Counted from the first letter of the stretch, positions 1 to 9,074 are shown. The stretch: 64,000 nucleotides of DNA from Caldilineaceae bacterium (GCA_020634815.1 JACKBA010000034.1:4774-68773), one strand, 5' to 3'. The notes: generated from the sequence alone by a model not told the origin. Numbers and translations are program-made.

Positions 1-843
1 CTGGAAAAAGTCGGGCACGACGTAGGCCGCCACGTCGAGCTGCTCGCACTCGCGCAGGATGCGCTGGATGGTGCGGTGCGTCTGCCACGGCAGGCAGATG
101 ATGACGCGGTCGATGTGCTGTGCGGTGATCACGTCGGCGGCGTTCTCGACCGGTCCCAGCGCCTTGAAGCGCCCCACGTCCGTCGTGCTCTTGGCCGGGT
201 TGTCGTCGAGAAAGCCGATCAACTTCAGCCCATAGTCGGGGCGCGCCGCCATGGTACGCATGACCATGCGCCCGACGTCGCCGGCGCCCACCAGCAACAC
301 GCGATGCACGCCGATGTCATACTGGCGCAGGTGGCTGCGCGCCACCATGATTAACATGCGGCCGATGCCGAGATAGCCGGTCACCAGGATCGCCGTGTAG
401 AGGAAGACGAGACGGCTGTAGAGCATGGGGCGGAAGATCAGGTTGAGGACGATGAGCACGATGACGCCTGCCGTGGAGGCCGTGGCGATGCGCCAGACTT
501 CCTCGACCCAACTGCGCCCTGGCTGGTAGGGGTAGACGCCCGAGAAGCGAAAGGCGACGAGCAACACCACGACGAGCAGCACCACCAGGGGCAGATAGCT
601 CCACACCGGCAGTTGAAACGCGGGATCGACGCTGATGAAGAGCTGTGCCTGATAGCGCAACAGGTACGCGGTCAAGAAGGCCGCAAAGATCAGCAGCGCG
701 TCGGAGAGCACCAGCAGGTATCTCCAACTGCCGGCAGGCACGCGACGCACCAGGCTGACAAAGCGGCCTTCGCGCAGGTCTTCGGTTCCCAAACCGTCGC
801 TCGTTGCGGATTCGGTCAGATTCAAGTTATCAACTGTCGCCAT
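1..843 (-). CDS. Polyprenyl-phosphate sugar-1-phosphate transferase, N-terminal part (partial)
   Basis: The gene reads off the left window edge, so only the first 281 codons are present. They encode a short cytoplasmic N-terminus, then hydrophobic segments (around RYLLVLSDALLIFAAF, LPLVVLLVVVLLVAF, AGVIVLIVLNLIF and LVFLYTAILVTGYLGI) and a Rossmann-like CoA-binding domain with HRVLLVGAGDVGRMV and DRVIICLP. This is the usual N-terminal half of undecaprenyl-phosphate glucose or galactose phosphotransferases, which load the first sugar of an exopolysaccharide or O-antigen unit on the lipid carrier at the inner membrane face. The catalytic bacterial-sugar-transferase domain lies outside the window and cannot be checked. 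The start is the ATG at 843; the ATG at 853 is out of frame. It is divergent from the lytic transglycosylase gene. Confidence 0.8.
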   Translation of the reverse strand, partial: MATVDNLNLTESATSDGLGTEDLREGRFVSLVRRVPAGSWRYLLVLSDALLIFAAFLTAYLLRYQAQLFISVDPAFQLPVWSYLPLVVLLVVVLLVAFRFSGVYPYQPGRSWVEEVWRIATASTAGVIVLIVLNLIFRPMLYSRLVFLYTAILVTGYLGIGRMLIMVARSHLRQYDIGVHRVLLVGAGDVGRMVMRTMAARPDYGLKLIGFLDDNPAKSTTDVGRFKALGPVENAADVITAQHIDRVIICLPWQTHRTIQRILRECEQLDVAAYVVPDFFQ

Positions 844-1058
844 GTCGATTCATGTCGCACGTTAGAATGGTATTGTGCCAGCGATCTGGAACTGCCACAA
901 GTTGACCCCGTGCCTTTGGGTCGCCTTCTCGTCTGGCGCAAAAGTCGCAGGCGCGGTTTTCCTACCGCACAATTGCCATTCGCGCGCATGCACCATGCCG
1001 CCTGCCGGTGCGACGCATGCCGCCGATCATCCGGGACACGCCTGCTGCCTGCCTTCAT

Positions 1059-1087
1059 TTGACACGAGATTCTACAACCACCATACT
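1059..1087 (+). promoter_or_regulatory. Promoter of the lytic transglycosylase gene, probably leaderless
   Basis: TTGACA at 1059-1064, a 17-nt spacer and CATACT at 1082-1087. The chosen ATG at 1095 follows the -10 by only 7 nt, so the transcript would begin at or next to the start codon. Confidence 0.5.
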
Positions 1088-1094
1088 ACCTCGC

Positions 1095-2801
1095 ATGCAC
1101 GACGACGAATTGATCCCGCCTGCCGGCGCGGAGGAGGATCGCCCGCCGGACGCTTCCGGGCCAGATGCGACGCCCGCGCGCTGGTCGCTGCCGCCCGAAC
1201 TGAGCGACTGGCAGGTCTGGGATGTGGACGGGAGTGTCGCTGCCCCGGAGGCGGTAGCGCCGGCGCTCGCCCCTGCTATTGCCGATATCCAGGACGATGT
1301 CCTCGTCGTCTCTCTCTCCGAACGCCACCTGCATGTCGAAGCGGGCGGCAGCGCCACGCTGGGTGTAACCGTGCTCAACAACGGCAGCCGCCGTGCGCTG
1401 GTGCGCGTGCACCTGGAGGGCTGGCTGGACGACCGCTGGGTACTCGACCCCTATTTGCAGGCCTCCATCAATCCCGGCGAGCGCCGTACGCTGGATCTGA
1501 CGATCACACCTCCGCGCACGGCCGACTCCGAGGCAGGCGACTATCACCTGGCTGTGGTCGCTCGTTCGTCCGACTACCCGGATCGTTACGCACGCCTGGG
1601 CGCCATCCTGACTGTCGCCGCGTTCGACCGGCTGTCATTCGAGGTAACGGCGGGGCACGATCGCACCGTCACCTGGTGGCAGCGCGCGGCCACGCTACAG
1701 GTCTCCGTTGCCAATGAGGGCAACCACGCCATCGCGTTGCAATTGAGCGGCAGCGCGCCGGACGACCTGTGCCGCTTCGATTTCCTGTCCGGCGGCAAGG
1801 CGGAGACGGCACCGATCCTCAATCTGCGGCCCGGGCAGCGTGCCCGCGTGCCGCTGCGTGCGACGGTGCAGCGCCTGCCGTTGATCGGCCTTCAGGCCCG
1901 GCCGCTGCCGCTCCTGCTATCGGCGGCGGCGGTGGGGGACGAGGCGCCGCCGCGGCGGCTGCGAACTTCCCTGCACGTACGGCCACTGATCGGCCCGCTG
2001 CAACTGGCATCGCTGACCGGGCTCATAGCCGCCGGGGCGATTGCCGTCATGCTCCTGGTCATCGTCACGGCACTCTTCGTGCGCGCCGGCACGCTGCCCG
2101 CCGCTGCTGCGCCCACGCCGGCGCCGGCCATGGCCGCTCCACCGGTGATCATCGTCAACCTCAACCAGCCGGCTGCGGCCAGCCCCGGCGTGACCGGCGC
2201 CGAGATGAGCGCGCCGGCGCCCGTGGCCTCGCTGCCCGACCCGTCGCTGCCGCTGGTGCTGCCCGACCAGATTACGGCACCCGGCAACGGCGGACCGGCG
2301 CGCACGGTGCCCGCTACCGGCTTCGAGGCGCCGGCGGCCGCGCCTGCACCGGCGCGCGCCACGGTAGGCGAAGGTGGCCAACTCACCTACGCACAGATGT
2401 TCCAGGAGATCGGCACGCAGCACGATCTCGACTGGCGCATGCTGGCGGCGCAGGCCTACGTGGAGAGCAGCTTCGACTCGCTGGCCTTGAGCAATGCCGG
2501 CGCGATGGGTCTCATGCAGGTGTTGCCGGATACGTGGCGCGAGTGGGCGCCTGCCGTCAACGCTAGCGACCCCTTCGACAGCTACAGCAATGTGCAGGTG
2601 GCGGCTGTCTATCTCGATTACCTGCGCAGCCGCCTTTCCGCCCAGGGCCACCCTGAAAAAGAGTGGATGCTGGTTGCCTACAACTGGGGGCCGGAGCGGC
2701 TGAACAATTTTCTGGCCGGCGGCGGCGCGTGGACGGATCTCCCCGACGCGCGGCGCCGCTACGCCGAAGACATCCTGCGCATTGCCCAAACCATTCCCTG
2801 A
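1095..2801 (+). CDS. Membrane-anchored lytic transglycosylase with Ig-like region
   Basis: 568 aa. The C-terminal ~130 residues form an SLT (goose-lysozyme-like) domain: YAQMFQEIGTQHDLDWRML, then AAQAYVESSFDS with the catalytic Glu, SNAGAMGLMQVLP and VAYNWGPERL. It should cleave the MurNAc-GlcNAc bond of peptidoglycan. One membrane segment (LTGLIAAGAIAVMLLVIV) sits at about residues 310-335, followed by a Pro/Ala-rich linker. The first ~300 residues contain beta-sandwich-like stretches (VTVLNNGSRRALVRVHLEGW and VSVANEGNHAIALQLSG), typical of NEW3/Ig-like modules. The orientation suggests a cytoplasmic Ig-like half and an outer catalytic half, which is unusual and unproven. A start at 1008 is possible, but the promoter at 1059-1087 favours 1095. 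It is followed 33 nt later by the propeller gene. Confidence 0.85.
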   Translation: MHDDELIPPAGAEEDRPPDASGPDATPARWSLPPELSDWQVWDVDGSVAAPEAVAPALAPAIADIQDDVLVVSLSERHLHVEAGGSATLGVTVLNNGSRRALVRVHLEGWLDDRWVLDPYLQASINPGERRTLDLTITPPRTADSEAGDYHLAVVARSSDYPDRYARLGAILTVAAFDRLSFEVTAGHDRTVTWWQRAATLQVSVANEGNHAIALQLSGSAPDDLCRFDFLSGGKAETAPILNLRPGQRARVPLRATVQRLPLIGLQARPLPLLLSAAAVGDEAPPRRLRTSLHVRPLIGPLQLASLTGLIAAGAIAVMLLVIVTALFVRAGTLPAAAAPTPAPAMAAPPVIIVNLNQPAAASPGVTGAEMSAPAPVASLPDPSLPLVLPDQITAPGNGGPARTVPATGFEAPAAAPAPARATVGEGGQLTYAQMFQEIGTQHDLDWRMLAAQAYVESSFDSLALSNAGAMGLMQVLPDTWREWAPAVNASDPFDSYSNVQVAAVYLDYLRSRLSAQGHPEKEWMLVAYNWGPERLNNFLAGGGAWTDLPDARRRYAEDILRIAQTIP

Positions 2802-2834
2802 TCGCTTCTCTATCTGACTTGTGGAGCATCTGCC

Positions 2835-3881
2835 ATGCAACGACCGGACATGACGGGGCTTTCCCCCGAAATTCTAGCTTACATCGAAGCGCTGGAAGCC
2901 GAGATCGAAACCTTGCGCAGCGAGGGCGAGGATTCCCGGCGCGCCGAAGCGCCGCTGGAGCCGAGCGAGCCGCCCACCACGATCAACATCATCACCGTGA
3001 GCGCCGGGGGCGTCGCCAAGCGCACGCCGCGCCACCTTTATCTGCGCCAGCGCCGCGGCGGTATGGGCGTCTTCGATCTCGACACGCCGGAGAACGACCC
3101 GCCTGCCTTTGTCGTCATGGCCGACGTGGCGGCGGGCCTGATTCTGCTGACCGACCAGGGCCGCGCCTTCCGGCTGCCCGTCAGTGAGGTGCCTGAGCGC
3201 GATGTACGCGGGCGCGGCGAATCGCTCCTGGCGCGCTTCCCCATGCGCCCCGGCGAGCGGCTGGCCATCGTGGCGACCGACACGCCGGTGGATGGCGGCG
3301 CCTTCCTCCTGCTGGTCACGGAGCGCGGCCAGATCCGGCGCATCGCACGCCAGTATGTTGGTCCGAGTTTGCAGCCGGGCACGGTGCTTTGCGACCCGCG
3401 CGATGGCGGCGCTCCTGCCGCGGCGTGCTGGAGCCATGGGGCCGGCGAGGTCTTCATCGTCACACGCAGCGGGCTGGCCATTCGTTTCAGCGAGCGGCAG
3501 GTGCCGGTACGCGGCTGCCTCGGCCTGCGCGTCAACCCCGACGACCGCGTCGTGGCGGTTGCGGCGCCGGCCGCGGATGGCGGCGTCTTTCTGCTTTCAC
3601 AGGACGGCAAGGGCACGGTGCGCCTCATGCCCGGCTTCAGCGCCAACAAGTCGCCGGGCTCCGGCGGCAAGGTTGCCATCAAGGCCGATGTGGTGGTCGG
3701 CGCTCACGTCGTCGACGCACAGAGCGATCTCTTTGCCATCTCGCGGCTGGGCAAGGTCATCCGCTTCCAGGTGAGCGAGGTGCCGGCCAAGGAGGGTGTC
3801 GTGCAAGGCGTCAACTGCATGGCCCTGCGCGCCGACGACTGCGTGGCCCTCACTGCCGGCTCGGTTGCCCCCGCCGCGTAA
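2835..3881 (+). CDS. Stand-alone DNA gyrase A C-terminal beta-propeller protein
   Basis: 348 aa. After about 50 residues with a short coiled coil (LEAEIETLRSEGEDSRRAEA), the rest is a run of ~45-50-residue beta-propeller blades like those of the GyrA/ParC C-terminal domain, which binds and wraps DNA. Residues 72-78 read QRRGGMG, a GyrA box (QRRGGKG in gyrase) with Met for the usual Lys/Arg. Blade signatures recur (FLLLVTERGQIRRI, VFIVTRSGLAIRF, VFLLSQDGKGTVRL, LFAISRLGKVIRF). There is no breakage-reunion domain and no active-site Tyr, so it cannot be a topoisomerase by itself. It is probably a DNA-binding or architectural protein. GGAG at 2822-2825 supports the start. It probably shares an operon with the upstream transglycosylase, although no functional link is obvious. 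Confidence 0.8.
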   Translation: MQRPDMTGLSPEILAYIEALEAEIETLRSEGEDSRRAEAPLEPSEPPTTINIITVSAGGVAKRTPRHLYLRQRRGGMGVFDLDTPENDPPAFVVMADVAAGLILLTDQGRAFRLPVSEVPERDVRGRGESLLARFPMRPGERLAIVATDTPVDGGAFLLLVTERGQIRRIARQYVGPSLQPGTVLCDPRDGGAPAAACWSHGAGEVFIVTRSGLAIRFSERQVPVRGCLGLRVNPDDRVVAVAAPAADGGVFLLSQDGKGTVRLMPGFSANKSPGSGGKVAIKADVVVGAHVVDAQSDLFAISRLGKVIRFQVSEVPAKEGVVQGVNCMALRADDCVALTAGSVAPAA

Positions 3882-3904
3882 TAGCCATCTCCACCGTAAT
3901 ACCG

Positions 3905-3935
3905 ACGGACCGGTGTGCAATCCCGGTCCGTTTTT
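3905..3935 (+). terminator. Rho-independent terminator
   Basis: Perfect 9-bp stem ACGGACCGG (3905-3913) with CCGGTCCGT (3923-3931), a 9-nt loop and a T run. It closes the transglycosylase/propeller unit. Confidence 0.85.
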
Positions 3936-4062
3936 GGTTTCCTTGCCAATGATTGCCCGCCGAATGCGTGCTGATTGGCGCGTCGCTCCAGAGGTGGGGC
4001 AATTCTGATAGAAAATTGTAGGGCTTTTTGTAGGAATTACACTATGCCCGGCAAGGAACCTC

Positions 4063-4071
4063 TGCTATAAT
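4063..4071 (+). promoter_or_regulatory. Extended -10 promoter
   Basis: TGCTATAAT, a perfect extended -10, with no convincing -35. Transcription from about 4078 gives a leader of roughly 235 nt before the next gene. The 3882-4313 intergenic stretch otherwise holds only the terminator at 3905-3935 and this leader, in which I find no known riboswitch. Confidence 0.6.
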
Positions 4072-4313
4072 CAGCGAGTTTGTATGAAGGTTGCGATCGA
4101 TGTTGATCGAGCCTGTTGTGAATCGGAATAGATGAGGGAAAGTTCAAGACGGAAACTATGCGAGTGGTGGCGGGCAGATTGCCTGTCACACAGACGGGAC
4201 GGATCAATTGGTACAGCGAAGTATCGGTTCGTAACAAAGGTGTGCTGCTCGGTGCGATTCAGAGATCGGCAGCAATCCCGTTGGGAACTCAGTCGGTTGG
4301 ATGGGAGTAGAAG

Positions 4314-5426
4314 ATGCCAAACGCACAAGCTGTACAGTATGACTCAATCGAAAAATATCGGCGCTTTGCCAATAAGGCACAGATTGCCGATGTGATGGCC
4401 AAGATGACCGGGGGCAACGTTGACCTGGTCAGTTACGACGAGGTAGCCCAGCGCATCAAGACGCGCCAGCAAATCGAAATGGGGACGCGTACGGTGCCCC
4501 TGAACCAGATCGTCGGAAGCGTAGGGCGATACCGCGACTTCACGCGCACCTTTCTGCCACGCGCCGGCATCAACGCCGAACGCTGGGCGCGCATCGATGC
4601 CGCCATGCATTCGTTGGAAGGCTTCCCGCCCATCGAACTCTACAAGGTGGGTGAGGTCTACTTCGTGCGCGACGGCAACCACCGCGTCAGCGTGGCGCGC
4701 GCCAATGGGCTGACGCACATCGAAGCCTATGTCACGGATATCCCGACGGACATTCCGCTGACGCTCGAAGATTTCGAGCGCGACCAGTGGATCATCAAAG
4801 TCGAGCGGGCGGAGTTTCTGCGTGAGACGGGGCTGGACGAGTTGCGGCCCGACAACAACGTGGAGTTGACCGAACCGGGGCGCTACCAGATCCTGCTGCG
4901 CCACATCCAGGTGCACCAGTACCTGCGCAACATCGACCTGGAGAATGCGGGCATCGCTCACCGCCTTTCCTGGGATGAGGGCGTGGCGAGTTGGTATGAC
5001 AATATCTACCTGCCGGTCGTCGAGGCGATTCGCTCCTTCGATCTGCTGGACAGCTTCCCCAGCCGGACGGAGGCGGACCTCTATCTGTGGGTCGCGTTCC
5101 ACCGCGAGCAGTTGGCCAAGCAGTATGATCTGGCGCCGCTTTCGCCCGAGGCGGCCGTCTCCACCTTTGCCGAGACGCACAGCGAGCGGCCCTTGCAGCA
5201 GGCTGTTCGGACACTCAAATTCGAGTGGCATCGTGCCCTGGGCGATCTCGGCAAGCCGCTGGGCATGAGCGAGGAAGAATTCGAAGAAGCGCGCGCCCGC
5301 TATGACGCGGGAGAACGCACGCTGGGTGAAGCCGAGGCGGAGAGCGAAGCAGACCATCCAGGCGACGAGCAGGGCGATTCACCGTCGCCGGTTGTCCCCG
5401 CGCAGAATATGCGGGCGGCAGCCTGA
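4314..5426 (+). CDS. ParB-fold / DUF4032-like protein
   Basis: 370 aa. Residues ~55-150 resemble a ParB/Srx-type N-terminal domain: VPLNQIVGSVGRYRDFTRTF, then FPPIELYKVGEVYFVRDGNH, where the DGNHRVSVA stretch matches the ParB IxDGxxR loop. Residues ~195-270 resemble DUF4032 (WYDNIYLPVVEAIR, then SRTEADLYLWVAFHREQL). The C-terminus is acidic and low in complexity. No helix-turn-helix or partner ParA is seen, so a role in chromosome partition is doubtful. Some relatives in actinobacteria and Chloroflexota are annotated only as hypothetical or ParB-like. GGGAG at about 4304 supports the ATG at 4314. It is a single-gene unit bounded by terminators. Confidence 0.6.
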   Translation: MPNAQAVQYDSIEKYRRFANKAQIADVMAKMTGGNVDLVSYDEVAQRIKTRQQIEMGTRTVPLNQIVGSVGRYRDFTRTFLPRAGINAERWARIDAAMHSLEGFPPIELYKVGEVYFVRDGNHRVSVARANGLTHIEAYVTDIPTDIPLTLEDFERDQWIIKVERAEFLRETGLDELRPDNNVELTEPGRYQILLRHIQVHQYLRNIDLENAGIAHRLSWDEGVASWYDNIYLPVVEAIRSFDLLDSFPSRTEADLYLWVAFHREQLAKQYDLAPLSPEAAVSTFAETHSERPLQQAVRTLKFEWHRALGDLGKPLGMSEEEFEEARARYDAGERTLGEAEAESEADHPGDEQGDSPSPVVPAQNMRAAA

Positions 5427-5464
5427 CCGGTACGCCGCCATAGGCGCCGGAGTGGGTTTGTACG

Positions 5465-5507
5465 GGCGTCCATTGAGCGTAGAAGTTCGCTCGATGGACG
5501 CCTTTCT
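5465..5507 (+). terminator. Rho-independent terminator
   Basis: A 15-nt arm at 5465-5479 pairs with 5488-5502 (GGCGTCCAT/ATGGACGCC plus GAGCG/CGCTC, one mismatch), with an 8-nt loop and TTTCT after the stem. Confidence 0.85.
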
Positions 5508-5626
5508 CGTTGTCGTACGGCCGTGCATTCCAAACACCTGTAGAGAGCAGGGCGCCTGCGCGGGCCGGGACGTGCTGAAATCGTATGCCGTGCGCGTAAA
5601 CCTTCCTTCCCGATCGCATCCCAGTG

Positions 5627-5635
5627 TGGTAGCAT
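5627..5635 (+). promoter_or_regulatory. Extended -10 promoter of pyk
   Basis: TGGTAGCAT, 39 nt before the pyk start. No clear -35. Confidence 0.45.
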
Positions 5636-5674
5636 TACGCAAAAATCGCCCAAGAAGTGAGGAACCCGTCGAAT

Positions 5675-7432
5675 ATGTTGCGTGTCAAGATCGTCTGTAC
5701 CATCGGCCCGGCCAGCCGCGAACTCCCTGTTTTGCGCAAAATCGCCGCGGCCGGCATGAACATGGCCCGGCTCAACATGAGCCACGGGACCCATGAATAT
5801 CACGCCGAGACCGTCGAGCGCGTGCGCATGGTCTCGGAGCAATTGCAAAAACCCATCGCCATCCTGGCCGACCTGCAAGGCCCCAAACTCCGCACAGGCA
5901 AGATGCGTGAAGGAGGCGTACCGCTCGAACGCGATCAGGAACTGATCCTGACGACCGATGAGATCATCGGCGAGCCGGGGCGCGTGCCGATCCAGTACAA
6001 GGAACTGCCCAGGGCGGTCAAGGCGGGCGAGCGCATCCTGCTCGACGACGGCATGCTGGAACTCGAGGTGCTGGAGACGGGCGAGACTGAGATCCGCACG
6101 CGTGTGATCCTGACCGGCGTGCTCATGAGCAACAAGGGCATGAATCTGCCCGATGCGTCGCTGGACATCCCGGCGCTCACGGCCAAGGACCTCGAAGACG
6201 TCAAGTTTGCCCTCGACCACCAGGTAGACTGGATCGCCCTGAGCTTCGTGCGCAAGTCGCAGGAAGTGCACGAACTGAAGAACATCATCCAGGGTTATTC
6301 CACCTTCGGCCGCGCCACGCCGGTGATCGCCAAGATCGAGAAGCCGGACGCAGTCAAGAACATCGACGCCATCATCGACGCGGCCGACGGCATCATGATC
6401 GCGCGCGGCGATCTCGGCATCGAGACCAGCCCGGAGACGGTGCCCAGCGTCCAGAAGATGCTCATCAGCAAGTGTCTGGTGGCGGCCAAGCCCGTCATCA
6501 CGGCGACGCAGATGCTCGACTCCATGATCCGCAACCCGCGGCCGACGCGTGCCGAAGCCAGCGACGTCGCCAACGCCGTGCTCGACGGCACCGATGCCAT
6601 CATGCTCAGCGGCGAGACGGCGTCGGGTCAGTTCCCGATCGAGGCGGTCACGACAATGGCCAAGATCGCCGAGGAGGCCGAGCGGCTGCGCCAGAGCATG
6701 GGCGCCAAGATCAAGTACAGCGAGCCGCGCGTCTTCACAGCGGCCGGCGCCATCTGCCATGCCGCCGTCTACACCTCGGTGGAGACCAAGTCCAAGGCTA
6801 TCATTGCGCCGACGGTGAGCGGCGCCACGGCCAAGCTCATGGCGAGCTTCCGTCCGGAAGTCCCGTTGATCGCCGTTACGCCCAGCCCTATGGTGCAGCG
6901 CCAATTGACGCTCTATTGGGGAACCTACCCGCTCCTGACCAAGCGGCTCAGCAATACCGACGAGGTCGTGACGGACGCCATCAACGTAGCGCACGCCAAG
7001 GGCTACATCGGCGAGGGGGATACGGTCGTGCTGACTGCCGGCGTGGTGGGCAACGTGCGTAGCGCCACGAACCTGATGATGGTGCGCCGCATCGACCGCA
7101 CCCTGGCGCGCGGCACGGGCATCGGTCAGCGTGAGGTGGCGGGCGTTCTCATGCACATCAAGCCGCCCATCGGCGACGGCGAGGACATCATCGTCGGCCC
7201 ACAGCACATCCTCTTTGCCGAGAAGATCGACCGCACCTGTATCAAGCTCTTGCGACGCAGCGGCGGGCTGATCACGCTCCAAGGGGGCATGGATAGTCCC
7301 GGGGCGGTCGCGGCCGTGGAACTGGGCCTGCCGGCCATCGTCGGCATCGAAGGAAACCTCAACGAACTGGTCGACGGCATCAGCGTCATCCTGGATGCCA
7401 ATACGGGGCAGTTGAGTGAGTGGAAGAAATGA
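5675..7432 (+). CDS. pyk: Pyruvate kinase
   Basis: 585 aa, the length of the Bacillus/Geobacillus type (~587). It converts phosphoenolpyruvate and ADP to pyruvate and ATP at the end of glycolysis. The N-terminus is typical (VKIVCTIGPASRE, NMARLNMSHGTHEYH). The barrel has ILADLQGPKLRTG and the metal/substrate loop IMIARGDLGIET, followed by ATQMLDSMIRNPRPTRAEAS and IMLSGETASGQFP. The last ~105 residues form the extra PEP-utilising swivelling domain, including the LQGGMDSPGAVAAVELGLPA stretch. The start is the ATG at 5675, preceded by a purine-rich AAGTGAGGAA. A GTG at 5657 in the same frame lies inside this Shine-Dalgarno region and is less likely. It is convergent with the MFS gene. Confidence 0.97.
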   Translation: MLRVKIVCTIGPASRELPVLRKIAAAGMNMARLNMSHGTHEYHAETVERVRMVSEQLQKPIAILADLQGPKLRTGKMREGGVPLERDQELILTTDEIIGEPGRVPIQYKELPRAVKAGERILLDDGMLELEVLETGETEIRTRVILTGVLMSNKGMNLPDASLDIPALTAKDLEDVKFALDHQVDWIALSFVRKSQEVHELKNIIQGYSTFGRATPVIAKIEKPDAVKNIDAIIDAADGIMIARGDLGIETSPETVPSVQKMLISKCLVAAKPVITATQMLDSMIRNPRPTRAEASDVANAVLDGTDAIMLSGETASGQFPIEAVTTMAKIAEEAERLRQSMGAKIKYSEPRVFTAAGAICHAAVYTSVETKSKAIIAPTVSGATAKLMASFRPEVPLIAVTPSPMVQRQLTLYWGTYPLLTKRLSNTDEVVTDAINVAHAKGYIGEGDTVVLTAGVVGNVRSATNLMMVRRIDRTLARGTGIGQREVAGVLMHIKPPIGDGEDIIVGPQHILFAEKIDRTCIKLLRRSGGLITLQGGMDSPGAVAAVELGLPAIVGIEGNLNELVDGISVILDANTGQLSEWKK

Positions 7433-7433
7433 G

Positions 7434-7565
7434 AAGATGAGGGGGTGACAAGGTGACAAGATGACAAGATGACAAGATGAAGACAATGGTCAATTGTTAA
7501 CGGTCAATTGTTAACGGTCAATTGTCAATTCACCGTGTCATCCCCTCATCCTGTCATCCCCTCAT
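7434..7565 (+). repeat. Short-unit tandem repeat array in a convergent intergenic region
   Basis: Octamer units (GTGACAAG/ATGACAAG) at about 7445-7477, then heptamers of the GGTCAAT-TGTTAAC type at 7486-7530, then TCATCCCC-rich units. The outer parts are roughly inverted relative to each other, so the transcript could fold into a long imperfect hairpin between pyk and the MFS gene. This fills the gap; no separate classic terminator is seen. Confidence 0.7.
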
Positions 7566-7568
7566 CCC

Positions 7569-8924
7569 CTACACCTTGTCTGGCACTTCGTTCCCCGCCT
7601 CGACGATCGCCCGACGAACGTCGACCATGGGCAACAGGATCAGCCCGGCGATGAAGAAGATGCCCAGCGCCAGCACCGAGATGCGATAGCTGTCGGTGAA
7701 CTGGATCGCCAGGCCAAAGAGGAGCGGGCCCAGCCAGCTTGTGCCGCGTTCGCTGACCTCGTAGAGGCCGAAATACTCGGTCTCCTGCCCCTTGGGGATC
7801 ATCTGCGAGAAGAGCGAGCGGCTGAGCGCCTGGCTGCCGCCCAGCACCAGCGCGATGACGGCGCCCATCACAAAGAACTGGCGCCCCGTCTGCAAGAGCG
7901 GAGAAAACGCATAGATGGTAACGCCCGTCCAGATGACGAGGCTGATGATAATTGCGCGTTTCGCCCCGACCCAGCGGGCAAGATAGCCAAAGAAGAGCGC
8001 CCCGAAGAACGCCACAAATTGCACCATGAGAAAGAGCGGCGGCAGTTCGTCCGCCGTCATGCCCAGTTCCTCGCTGCCAAACTGGGCGCTGAGCGCGATG
8101 ACCGTCTGGATGCCGTCGTTGTAGAGCAGGTAAGCCACCAGAAAGAGCATCGTCTGCGGATAGCGCGGCAGGTTGCGCAGCGTGCGCCCCAGTTGCTTGA
8201 AGCCGACAGTCAGGTAGTGCTCGCCGGGCGGCAGGATGCGCTGCGGCTGGCGGTTCTGCAAACGCGACAAGGGCAGGAGCGTAAAGAGCGCCCACCACAC
8301 GCCGGCCGATGCCAGGCTGATGCGCACGGCGTCGCCGCTGCTGATCCCGAACTGCTCGCGCATGGAAAAAAAGACGAGATTCAGCGCCAGCAGGATGCCG
8401 CCGCCCAGATAGCCCATCGCCCAGCCGTAGGACGAAACTCTGTCGCGCTCGTTGGGCGTGGCAATCTCGGGGAGAAACGCGTTGTAACAGACGATGGACG
8501 CGCCGAAACTCAGGTTGGCAATGACAAAGAGCGTGCCGCCGAGCAGGTAATTGGTGCCGTCGAGAAAAAAGAGACCCATGGCCGAGAAGGCGCCGATGTA
8601 GGCAAAGATCCCCATGAGCCGCTTCTTGAGGTGGGTGTAGTCGACCACGGCGCCCATGACCGGCAGCACGAAGACCTGCAAGAGCACCGAGAGCGACACC
8701 ATGTACGGGAAGAACGCATCGGCGCGGATGGGGATGCCGAGCGGATAGACAAAGCCCGATGCGTCGGCCGCTGCCTTGGTCACCGACGTCAGGTAGGGAC
8801 CCAGGAAAACCGAGACGACCGTCGTCGAGAAGGCCGAATTCGCCCAGTCGTAGAAATACCAGCCGACCTGCTCGCGCGTGCCAAATAGCCTCCGGCGAGG
8901 TTCAGAAGTAGTCGCAGCACTCAT
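7569..8924 (-). CDS. MFS transporter, UMF1 (Atg22-like) family
   Basis: About 451 aa with roughly 12 hydrophobic segments. The N-terminus carries the UMF1/Atg22 signature REQVGWYFYDWANSAFSTTV, followed by PYMVSLSVLLQVFVLPVMGA and CYNAFLPEI. UMF1 proteins are inner-membrane effluxers whose bacterial substrates are mostly unknown; the yeast homologue exports amino acids from vacuoles. The ATG at 8924 is preferred to an in-frame GTG at 8930. It lies downstream of glyA on the same strand but after a strong terminator, so it probably has its own promoter, which I cannot identify. Confidence 0.85.
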   Translation of the reverse strand: MSAATTSEPRRRLFGTREQVGWYFYDWANSAFSTTVVSVFLGPYLTSVTKAAADASGFVYPLGIPIRADAFFPYMVSLSVLLQVFVLPVMGAVVDYTHLKKRLMGIFAYIGAFSAMGLFFLDGTNYLLGGTLFVIANLSFGASIVCYNAFLPEIATPNERDRVSSYGWAMGYLGGGILLALNLVFFSMREQFGISSGDAVRISLASAGVWWALFTLLPLSRLQNRQPQRILPPGEHYLTVGFKQLGRTLRNLPRYPQTMLFLVAYLLYNDGIQTVIALSAQFGSEELGMTADELPPLFLMVQFVAFFGALFFGYLARWVGAKRAIIISLVIWTGVTIYAFSPLLQTGRQFFVMGAVIALVLGGSQALSRSLFSQMIPKGQETEYFGLYEVSERGTSWLGPLLFGLAIQFTDSYRISVLALGIFFIAGLILLPMVDVRRAIVEAGNEVPDKV

Positions 8925-9011
8925 AGACACCGACTTTCGTTATTTGGCTTGCGGTTGAAGGTTGATTGGCGGCAGGCCCTGGCCTACAGGGTCGGGCCGC
9001 CAGCGTTGTGC

Positions 9012-9046
9012 AAAAAAGGCCGGTCTCCATCAAGGAAGACCGGCCT
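9012..9046 (-). terminator. Rho-independent terminator of glyA
   Basis: 10-bp stem AGGCCGGTCT/AGACCGGCCT (9017-9026 with 9037-9046) followed, in the minus direction, by a run of six T. Confidence 0.9.
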
Positions 9047-9074
9047 CCCAGTCACTGGAGGGCGCTGCCTGCGC

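Noticed and set aside
4132..4395. Small ORF of 87 codons before the ParB-like gene
   Set aside because: No ribosome site, basic random-looking translation and a long out-of-frame overlap with the downstream gene.
5300..7486. A 728-codon minus-strand frame opposite pyruvate kinase
   Set aside because: Antisense shadow of a certain pyk gene.
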